Shown here: piece by piece, positions 1 to 5,949 of the stretch | Position numbering within the stretch: position 1 is the first letter of the stretch | How the letters are laid out: every line of letters starts with the position of its first letter | Source of the DNA: Burkholderiales bacterium UBA4615 | Lineage (GTDB): Bacteria > Pseudomonadota > Gammaproteobacteria > Burkholderiales > Burkholderiaceae_E | Direction of reading: 5' to 3' | DNA: 20,200 nt | Assembly (NCBI GenBank): GCA_002386465.1 | Contig: DGIT01000152.1 | Span: 18,877 to 39,076 of the forward strand | Made by a program: the position numbers and the translations under genes | The notes under the pieces: model-generated | What the model was told of the DNA's origin: nothing | What the model saw: the letters and a program-made list of their open reading frames with translations, nothing else | The model's database searches: none

Positions 1-1
1 A

Positions 2-598
2 AGTAATCTGTTCATTTCAAAATGCCTTAGAGCAGCCTTAGCCGCAACTGTCTTGACTGTGACCCCGCAACCCGTTTGGGCAGGCCCTGGCGCACACGGC
101 CCGAATGGCGAACACCTGGATGCTCCCCAGACAGTTTTATCCGGAGCCAGGCAGGTTAGCCCCCGCATTGAAGCGAATTCTGATCTCTTCGAATTGGTCG
201 GAATTCTGGCCGGCAGCGAGTTCTCAATCCTCATCGACCGATTCGCCACCAATGAGCCCGTGCTCAAGGCCCAGGTGGAGATCGAGTCTGGAGGCATGAA
301 AGCGCAAGCTAAATTCCAAGGTGATATTGGCAACTACTCCGTTGATGAACCCGCCATGGTCAAGAGACTCTCGACTCCCGGGGAGCATCCTTTGGTGATC
401 ACGGTATTCGCAGGCAAGGACAGCGACCTGCTGGATGCTGTGCTCAAGGTTGAAGCACCCCCGGCAGTTCACGAACACGGCGTCCGCTGGGAGTGGTGGG
501 GCCTGGGGGCATTGACCGCTTCAGTGCTGCTAGGCATCGCGGTCATGCGCCTGCGCAGCGAGCGCCAGCGTTCGCTTGCGCAGGGAGGTCAGGCGTGA
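2..598 (+). CDS. Secreted, C-terminally anchored accessory protein of the RND metal efflux operon (5' partial)
   Basis: The reading frame is open from base 2, so the true start lies upstream of the window; 198 residues are visible. The first visible residues (basic stretch, then a hydrophobic run, then PVWA) read as a signal peptide cleaved before GPGAHGPNGEHLD. A TTG at 53 would destroy this signal, so I do not use it as the start. The middle (around LFELVG to LKVEAP) looks like a beta-sandwich of the FixH/YtkA type; this is a loose resemblance, not a firm family match. A transmembrane segment (WWGLGALTASVLLGIAVMRL) lies about 14 residues before the end, followed by a basic tail, so the body should sit in the periplasm anchored to the inner membrane. 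Its stop overlaps the adaptor start by four bases, so the two are co-translated. Role unknown; metal sensing or delivery to the adaptor is inference from context and from its histidines. Confidence 0.75.
   Translation, partial: SNLFISKCLRAALAATVLTVTPQPVWAGPGAHGPNGEHLDAPQTVLSGARQVSPRIEANSDLFELVGILAGSEFSILIDRFATNEPVLKAQVEIESGGMKAQAKFQGDIGNYSVDEPAMVKRLSTPGEHPLVITVFAGKDSDLLDAVLKVEAPPAVHEHGVRWEWWGLGALTASVLLGIAVMRLRSERQRSLAQGGQA
582..589 (+). promoter_or_regulatory. Ribosome binding site that sets the adaptor start
   Basis: AGGGAGGT lies five bases before a GTG at 595 and inside the end of the upstream gene. The GTG shares four bases (GTGA) with that gene's stop. This start gives a proper signal peptide, whereas the longer frame from 493 would add about 34 residues read from the upstream gene's membrane-segment region. 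Confidence 0.75.
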
Positions 599-1725
599 AA
601 TATCAGGGACGTTTCATTCGAACCTTCGCTGCGATCCTGGCAATGGCAACCTCAGAGCTTCCATGGGCTGCCCCAGGTGCTCACGGACCGGATGGCGAGC
701 ACCTGGGGCAGGCTAAACCGGCGCTTGCCAGCGGCTTGGCGCGTCTGCCCGATGGCAGCGTAAATGTGCCCAAGCTTGCACAGCGACGCATGGGGCTGCG
801 TACTCAAGTTGCGCCAGATGCGGAAGCCGCCGTGACGATCCAGCTGCCGGGCCGTGTCGTGGCCGACCCCAATGCCAGCGGTCAGGTGCAGGCTATCCAT
901 GGCGGCCGAATTGATGCTGGCCCCCGTGGTTTACCAGTGGCGGGGCAGGCAGTGCGTCAGGGCGAGGTACTGGCTTGGTTGCGTCACCATGCCGAACCGT
1001 TCGCATTGGCCGCTCAGCAGTCGCAACGTGCCGAGCTGACTGCTGCACGGGAGTTGGCCGAACAACGCTTGCTCCGGCTTGAATCATTGGAGGGCACGGT
1101 GCCCCGCAAGGACATCGACGCCGCTCGCATAGAGGTCCAGTCGCTGACCGAGCGCGAGCAGCGCATTTCTGCGAGCTTGGATGCGCGCGAGCCACTGCGC
1201 GCCCCGATCTCAGGTGTGATCGCTCGTACTGATCTGAAGTTGGGACAGGTCGTGGAAGCACGCGAAGTGCTGGTGGAGGTCGTCGACCCTGCTCGCTTGA
1301 TGGTAGAGGCCAGCACGCCTGATGTGTCTCTCGGTAACCGACTGGGTAGCGCCCATCTCGCAGGGATCGAGGGCGTCAGACTGCAAATGGTGGGGGCTGC
1401 GCGTGCATTGCGAGACGGTGTGCTACCGCTAAACTTCCGAGCAGTGGCGACGGCTCGCGCAACGCCATTGGCGCTGGGTCAACCGGTGACCGTGGTGGCT
1501 GCTCTCAAGGAACGTCGCAAGGGCATCGTGCTGCCTGCTTCTGCTGTCGTGAGAAGCCAGGCCAACGAGACCGTGGTCTGGATCAAAGCGGGTGCCGAGC
1601 GTTTTATTCCTCAGCCTGTCCAGATCCAGCCGTTAGACGCTGTGACCGTCCTGGTCACCCGCGGCCTAGCCCCCGAAAACCGGGTGCTGGTGCAGGGTGC
1701 AGCGCTGGTAGCGCAGATCCGTTGA
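595..1725 (+). CDS. Periplasmic adaptor (membrane fusion protein) of a heavy-metal RND efflux pump
   Basis: This 376-residue protein should bridge the inner-membrane pump to an outer-membrane channel, as CusB and CzcB do. The GTG start gives a signal peptide of about 25 residues, and the mature protein begins APGAHGPDGEHLG. Two half-lipoyl segments can be seen (about 87-129, and 201-235 starting LRAPISGVIART). They flank an alpha-helical hairpin at about 137-196 that is rich in Ala, Glu, Arg and Leu. A beta-barrel and a membrane-proximal domain follow (about 236-376; GIVLPASAVV is typical). It is short for a metal adaptor and I see no separate C-terminal metal-binding domain. The HH pair at 131-132 and the His-bearing N-terminus are possible metal ligands. 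It sits 16 bases before the pump gene. Substrate is not determined by the sequence. Confidence 0.9.
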   Translation: MKYQGRFIRTFAAILAMATSELPWAAPGAHGPDGEHLGQAKPALASGLARLPDGSVNVPKLAQRRMGLRTQVAPDAEAAVTIQLPGRVVADPNASGQVQAIHGGRIDAGPRGLPVAGQAVRQGEVLAWLRHHAEPFALAAQQSQRAELTAARELAEQRLLRLESLEGTVPRKDIDAARIEVQSLTEREQRISASLDAREPLRAPISGVIARTDLKLGQVVEAREVLVEVVDPARLMVEASTPDVSLGNRLGSAHLAGIEGVRLQMVGAARALRDGVLPLNFRAVATARATPLALGQPVTVVAALKERRKGIVLPASAVVRSQANETVVWIKAGAERFIPQPVQIQPLDAVTVLVTRGLAPENRVLVQGAALVAQIR

Positions 1726-1741
1726 TCGGGGCTGACACACC

Positions 1742-4700
1742 ATGTTCAACTGGATCGTTCATTACAGCCTGCGCAACCGGCTGCTCGTCCTGGCATTTGC
1801 GGCGCTCTTGATGGTGTACGGAGCGCTCACCGCCTCGCGCACGCCGGTCGATGTGTTTCCTGACCTCAACAAACCCGTGGTGACCGTACTTACCGAGGCG
1901 GGTGGCATGGCGCCAGAGGAGGTTGAGCAACTAGTTAGTTTCCCGATTGAGACAGCGCTCAACGGCATGCCTGGCGTGACCCGGGTGCGCTCCACATCGA
2001 GCATCGGCCTGTCGCTGGTTTATGCCGAGTTCGATTGGGGCACCGACATCTACCGCAATCGACAGTTGGTGGCCGAGCGACTCGCACAACTGCGCAGTCA
2101 GCTGCGTGGAAACATCACACCCGTCATGGGACCGGTCTCGTCCATCATGGGCGAGATTATGCTGATAGCGCTGCCGCTACAGGAGGGCGAAGGAGCGGCC
2201 ACCCCCATGCAAGCCCGCGAATACGCCGACTTCGTCTTGCGACCGCGCCTGCTGGGCATCAGTGGCGTCTCGCAGGTCATCCCCATCGGTGGTGAGGTTC
2301 GGCAACTGCGTGTAGAGCCGGACACGGTCCGCATGGCTCAATTGGGCATCTCCCTGAGCCAGGTCGAGCAGGCGCTGCGCGGCTATGCAAGCAATGCCGG
2401 TGGTGGCTTCATTGATCTGAACAGCAGGGAGTACCTGATCCGCCACATTGGGCGCACCCAGCGACTGGAGGATTTGGAAGGCATGGCCGTCGCCTGGAAG
2501 GACGGCCGACCGGTGCTGCTGCACCAGATCTCGCGGGTACGTTTTGCCGCGGGCCTTAAGCGTGGTGACGCGGGGTACCAAGGGCAGCCTGCCGTCATCC
2601 TCAGCGTGCAAAAGCAGCCTGCAGCCGACACGGTCAAACTCACCCGGCAAATCGAGCGCGCCCTGGTGGATCTCAAATCTGGCTTACCCAAGGGCCTGGC
2701 CGAACCGAGGGTGCTGTTCCGCCAGGCCGACTTCATCCAGACCTCGATCGGCAATGTGACCGAGGCCTTGCGAGACGGTGCGGTCATGGTGGCCATTGTT
2801 CTTTTTGCTTTCCTGCTCTCGGCGCGCACCACACTTATTTCCTTGCTGGCTATTCCTCTGTCGCTGGCTGTCACGGCCTTGGTGTTTCGCTGGCTCGACC
2901 AGTCGATCAACGTCATGACGTTGGGAGGTTTGGCCATCGCCATTGGAGAACTGGTTGATGATGCGGTGGTGGATGTCGAAAACATCCTGCGCCGTCTGAA
3001 GCAAAACCGTGCTCTGGCCCAGCCGCGTTCCGTATTGGAGGTGGTGCGTCAGGCCAGTGTCGAAGTGCGCTCGGGCATCGTCTACGCAACGGTCATCGTA
3101 GTGCTGGTGTTTGTACCGCTGTTCGCGTTGCCAGGCATTGAGGGCAGGCTGTTCGCCCCGCTAGGGATCGCTTACATCGTCTCCATCCTGGCTTCCATGG
3201 TGGTATCGATGACTGTCACGCCGGTACTTTGTACCTATCTCTTGCCGACCATGAAGCACCTCGGGCGCGGAGACAGCCCCTTGGTGGCGCGCCTGAAAGT
3301 GTGGGACCGAAGATTGCTAGAATGGTCCTTTTCGAGAGCCCGCAGCCTGCTTAGTGTGGCGGTGATGGCGGTTGTAGTGGCCGGCGCCAGTGTGCCCTTT
3401 TTTCCGCGCGCGTTCCTGCCGGCCTTTAACGAAGGCTCGCTGGTGCTTTCGCTCATGTTCAATCCTGGCACCTCGCTGGCCGAAGCCAATCGCATGGGTG
3501 CGGTCGCCGAGCAATTGATCGGGCAAGTGCCTGGAGTCAGCCAGGTGGGCCGACGCACCGGTCGCGCTGAGCTTGATGAACACGCTGAAGGGGTGCATTC
3601 AGCAGAGATCGATGTAGACCTTCTGCGCGACGGTAAGACAGTGAACCGGGAGCAGGTGATGGCCCGGATCCGAGCACAACTTTCAGTGCTGCCGGCGCAG
3701 GTGGCAATCGGCCAGCCCATCTCCCATCGGTTGGATCATTTGCTTTCGGGCGTACGTGCGCAGATCGCGGTCAAGATCTACGGTGACGATACGGACACCC
3801 TGCGCGGCCTTGCCGAACAAATGCGCGGCAAGCTCACGACCATTCCAGGCTTGGTGGACTTGACCGTGGAAAAGCAGGTGCTTATTCCTCAAATCATAGT
3901 TCGACTCGACCCTCAGCGCCTGGCGCAGACTGGTCTGCCCCAGGGAGAGGCCCTGCGCATTCTGCAAGCCCTGACCGATGGCGCACACGGTGCGCAAATC
4001 GTTGACGGTGCGCGGCGCTACGAGCTGGTGCTGCGACTACCCGATGACCGGCGCACCCCGCAGGACTTGGAAAGAACGCTGGTGGACACACCAGCCGGAC
4101 GCCTGCCGGTGTCGAGCTTTGCCACCGTCGAGGAGTCCGACGGGCCGAACCAGATCGGGCGTGAGAACGGGCGCCGGCGCATTGTTGTCTACGCCAACAC
4201 CGACGGCTCGGACATGGGGCGAATTGTTGGAGACATCCGTCAGGCCATCACGGCCATGCCGCTGCCGACCGGTGGGTTTATCAACCTCGAGGGACAATTC
4301 CAGGCACAGGAGCAGGCGACGGCTCAGATCGTGGGCCTGTCGTTCGTGTCGCTGGCGTTGATGTTCCTGGTCTTGTACTCGCGCTATCGCTCGACAGTGC
4401 TGGCGGGCATCATCATGGCCAACATCCCGCTGGCATTGATTGGTAGCGTCGTCGCCATGTGGACAGCGGGTGTGGCGCTATCCGTGGCCACCATGGTGGG
4501 CTTCATCACTCTCGCTGGCATCGCCACGCGCAATGGAATACTTAAAATCAGCCACTACATCAACCTGTGTCGTTTCGAAGGCGAGACCTTCGGTCAGCCG
4601 ATGATCATACGGGGGTCACTTGAGCGTCTGACGCCGGTGCTGATGACCGCACTGGTTGCGGCTTTTGCGCTAGTGCCGCTGCTGCTCGCCGGTGATGCGC

Positions 4701-4882
4701 CTGGCAAGGAGATCTTGCATCCGGTGGCGGTTGTGATTTTTGGAGGGCTGATTAGCTCTACGCTCCTGGACACCTTGCTTACGCCCTTGCTGTTCTGGCG
4801 ATTCGGTGCGAAGGCCACTGAACGATTGCTAGGTCTGAGCCGTGAGGACGCCGAACCGCAGCCAGCTCAAGAGTCGTTCTGA
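1742..4882 (+). CDS. Heavy-metal efflux (HME) RND pump, CusA/CzcA family
   Basis: A 1046-residue inner-membrane proton/metal antiporter, full length for the family. TM1 is at about 13-31, followed by the first porter domain with TPVDVFPDLNKP (35-46), TM2-6 (about 340-500), the second periplasmic domain (about 555-860) and TM8-12 (about 862-1020). The TM4 proton-relay segment reads AIGELVDDAVVDVENILRRL (400-419). Asp406 and Glu413 match the conserved family positions. The first Asp of CzcA's DFG is Ala here, as in CusA's AIG, and extra acids stand at 403, 407 and 411. The three cleft methionines of E. coli CusA seem absent: the site matching Met672 is His666 in SHRLDHLLSG, and His614 and His619 lie near the site of Met623. 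I therefore call the family firmly but not the metal; a divalent ion is inferred. A weak ribosome site (GGGGC) precedes the ATG. No outer-membrane partner is in the window. Confidence 0.95.
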   Translation: MFNWIVHYSLRNRLLVLAFAALLMVYGALTASRTPVDVFPDLNKPVVTVLTEAGGMAPEEVEQLVSFPIETALNGMPGVTRVRSTSSIGLSLVYAEFDWGTDIYRNRQLVAERLAQLRSQLRGNITPVMGPVSSIMGEIMLIALPLQEGEGAATPMQAREYADFVLRPRLLGISGVSQVIPIGGEVRQLRVEPDTVRMAQLGISLSQVEQALRGYASNAGGGFIDLNSREYLIRHIGRTQRLEDLEGMAVAWKDGRPVLLHQISRVRFAAGLKRGDAGYQGQPAVILSVQKQPAADTVKLTRQIERALVDLKSGLPKGLAEPRVLFRQADFIQTSIGNVTEALRDGAVMVAIVLFAFLLSARTTLISLLAIPLSLAVTALVFRWLDQSINVMTLGGLAIAIGELVDDAVVDVENILRRLKQNRALAQPRSVLEVVRQASVEVRSGIVYATVIVVLVFVPLFALPGIEGRLFAPLGIAYIVSILASMVVSMTVTPVLCTYLLPTMKHLGRGDSPLVARLKVWDRRLLEWSFSRARSLLSVAVMAVVVAGASVPFFPRAFLPAFNEGSLVLSLMFNPGTSLAEANRMGAVAEQLIGQVPGVSQVGRRTGRAELDEHAEGVHSAEIDVDLLRDGKTVNREQVMARIRAQLSVLPAQVAIGQPISHRLDHLLSGVRAQIAVKIYGDDTDTLRGLAEQMRGKLTTIPGLVDLTVEKQVLIPQIIVRLDPQRLAQTGLPQGEALRILQALTDGAHGAQIVDGARRYELVLRLPDDRRTPQDLERTLVDTPAGRLPVSSFATVEESDGPNQIGRENGRRRIVVYANTDGSDMGRIVGDIRQAITAMPLPTGGFINLEGQFQAQEQATAQIVGLSFVSLALMFLVLYSRYRSTVLAGIIMANIPLALIGSVVAMWTAGVALSVATMVGFITLAGIATRNGILKISHYINLCRFEGETFGQPMIIRGSLERLTPVLMTALVAAFALVPLLLAGDAPGKEILHPVAVVIFGGLISSTLLDTLLTPLLFWRFGAKATERLLGLSREDAEPQPAQESF

Positions 4883-4936
4883 GCGATCTGATTAACGGGC
4901 TAAGTAGCGCCGCTTTCAAGCGTACAACGCAGTAAC

Positions 4937-4941
4937 AGGAG
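4937..4941 (+). promoter_or_regulatory. Ribosome binding site that sets the start of the small secreted protein
   Basis: AGGAG directly abuts an ATG at 4942, too close to serve it. The next in-frame ATG at 4951 is nine bases away and gives a clean signal peptide, so I choose 4951; ATG 4957 is a less well spaced alternative. Confidence 0.7.
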
Positions 4942-4950
4942 ATGGAAATC

Positions 4951-5334
4951 ATGACGATGAAGCACTGGATACTCGTGACCGGCTTGGCAATACTGGCCTT
5001 GCTGAGCGTCCACCCAGCCATGGCCCACGGCGGCGCCAAACCAATGCACGGCGGTATTGTGCAGATGGCCAATGACGTGAGTTTTGAATTGGTAGCAGAG
5101 ACCGACGGCGTCGCGATTTATCTGATGGACCATGGCAAGCCCATGGGTACAAAGGGCATTACAGGAAAGCTCACAGCGCTGCAAGGCAGCAACAAGTCGG
5201 AAGCAGAGCTCAAGGATGCAGGTGACAACAAACTGCGTGCCACGGGCGTAAAGCTTGGCAAAGGCGACAAATTCGTCGCAGTGTTGAACAACGTGGCAGG
5301 TAAAAGTACGACCGTGCGCTTTACGGTGAAGTGA
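4951..5334 (+). CDS. Small secreted periplasmic protein of the metal efflux operon, unknown function
   Basis: A 127-residue protein. Residues 1-25 are a signal peptide ending PAMA, so the mature chain of about 102 residues starts HGGAKPMHGGIVQ, with two His-Gly-Gly motifs. The rest (DVSFELVAETDGVAIYLMD, then Lys-rich stretches ending VRFTVK) alternates polar and hydrophobic residues and should be a small all-beta domain. There is no transmembrane segment after the signal. It lies 68 bases after the pump gene on the same strand, with no clear promoter or terminator between, so it is probably the last gene of the operon. Similar small proteins accompany metal RND operons in Burkholderiales as far as I recall. 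A CusF-like metal-carrier role is possible by position, but CusF's own ligand pattern is not recognisable. Confidence 0.8.
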   Translation: MTMKHWILVTGLAILALLSVHPAMAHGGAKPMHGGIVQMANDVSFELVAETDGVAIYLMDHGKPMGTKGITGKLTALQGSNKSEAELKDAGDNKLRATGVKLGKGDKFVAVLNNVAGKSTTVRFTVK

Positions 5335-5618
5335 TGCCCGCACGCGTTTTTCAGCTGTCCTTGCCAACCCGTCTTGCGGGGCGAAGAACTGGCCTCGATA
5401 GCCGCCGCCTCGTCTGGCGCCAGCACCCCTCTGGCTCAGAAGTTAGGACAGGGAGTGGAGTCATTCATTTTTCGAGCTTCAACTTTGGACTCCAAGTTCT
5501 CAAGCATCAGCTTGCCGACCCCCCAGTTGTGCGGCCGCAAAGGTGTGGGTTGCCCACATGAGAAAGCGCCATTAGGTACATTCTCAGTTCGATGTGAAAA
5601 GCGAGATTGGGGTCAACC

Positions 5619-5638
5619 GCGGCCCGAGCGAGGGCCGC
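5619..5638. repeat. Perfect 7-bp GC-rich inverted repeat
   Basis: GCGGCCC (5619-5625) and GGGCCGC (5632-5638) are separated by a six-base loop. There is no T-run on either side, so it is not a standard rho-independent terminator. It could end transcription from the metal operon or from tRNA-Val, or be part of a former element. Confidence 0.5.
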
Positions 5639-5686
5639 AAACGAAGGCGGATTCATCCCAAAACCTCCGAATCAAGCTCAGAAGGA

Positions 5687-5708
5687 ACCGATGCCGTTCG
5701 ACATCGGT
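5687..5708 (-). terminator. Candidate hairpin downstream of tRNA-Val
   Basis: ACCGATG (5687-5693) pairs with CATCGGT (5702-5708) around an eight-base loop. Read on the - strand it lies 35 bases past the tRNA-Val CCA end and is followed by TCCTTCT, a weak pyrimidine tract. It fits a tRNA terminator or 3' processing hairpin; no strong U-run supports it. Confidence 0.35.
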
Positions 5709-5742
5709 GCTTTCCGCCGCAAGCGGCTGATTTCAAAAGGTT

Positions 5743-5818
5743 TGGTGGGTGCTGAGGGGTTCGAACCCCCGACCTACGCCTTGTAAGGGCGCCGCTCTAC
5801 CAGCTGAGCTAAGCACCC
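5743..5818 (-). tRNA. tRNA-Val (anticodon UAC)
   Basis: Read on the - strand, this is a complete 76-base cloverleaf with an encoded CCA. The acceptor stem is GGGTGCT paired with AGCACCC. The D arm holds AGCTCAGCTGGTAGAGC. The anticodon stem GCGCC/GGCGT carries the loop CTTACAA, so the anticodon is TAC, for valine. The T arm holds GGTTCGAACCCC. The 5' end faces lon. The 3' end faces the metal efflux operon, the usual geometry when an integrase uses a tRNA 3' end as target. It was assigned by eye, but every stem pairs. Confidence 0.97.
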
Positions 5819-5841
5819 GCTTGCTCTGAACAACGGTCGCC

Positions 5842-5847
5842 AATGTA
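5842..5847 (-). promoter_or_regulatory. Candidate -10 box of tRNA-Val
   Basis: TACATT on the - strand lies 23 bases before the tRNA 5' end, in the context GTTTACATTGGCG. The tRNA-Leu gene has a similar GTTTACAATCGCG at a comparable place, which supports both. No good -35 hexamer was found. Confidence 0.4.
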
Positions 5848-5903
5848 AACCATCGCGGCTTGGCCGGGCAAATCGCTTGCCCCAACGATCAGGCATCACG
5901 GAC

Positions 5904-5942
5904 GCGTGGGCCGCCGGGCATTGCGCCCGACGCCCCACACGC
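5904..5942 (-). terminator. Candidate terminator hairpin after lon
   Basis: An imperfect long hairpin starts seven bases past the lon stop. The inner stem CGGGC/GCCCG encloses ATTGC (5915-5929), and an outer arm pairs GCGTGGG with CCCACACGC around small mismatches. No U-run follows, so termination may be Rho-assisted. It separates lon from tRNA-Val. Confidence 0.4.
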
Positions 5943-5949
5943 AAACCGA

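Larger units (their letters stand above)
5335..5742. other. Gene-free spacer between the metal efflux operon and tRNA-Val
   Basis: About 400 bases in which I can support no gene. A frame of 118 codons (5374-5730) is open, but its product is basic and Ser-rich, has no ribosome site or recognisable fold, and runs through two hairpins. Parts (about 5440-5600) look more AT-rich than the flanking genes. I looked for transposase or integrase remnants, inverted ends, and a copy of the tRNA 3' end, and found none I could defend. The spacer may be the scar of a mobile element, but that is only inference from its place beside a tRNA 3' end. Confidence 0.5.

Noticed and set aside
53..598. TTG at 53 as the start of the first gene
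   Set aside because: The frame is open to the window edge and the residues before 53 complete a signal peptide; starting at 53 would remove it and there is no ribosome site.
1742..4882. Naming the pump cusA or czcA
   Set aside because: The signature residues match neither fully, so a substrate-bearing name would mislead.
5374..5730. 118-codon open frame in the spacer before tRNA-Val
   Set aside because: No ribosome site, no recognisable fold, odd composition, and it crosses two hairpins.
5743..5818. A duplicate of the tRNA-Val 3' end as an attachment-site pair within the window
   Set aside because: I found no second copy between 1 and 5742; a partner, if any, lies outside the window.
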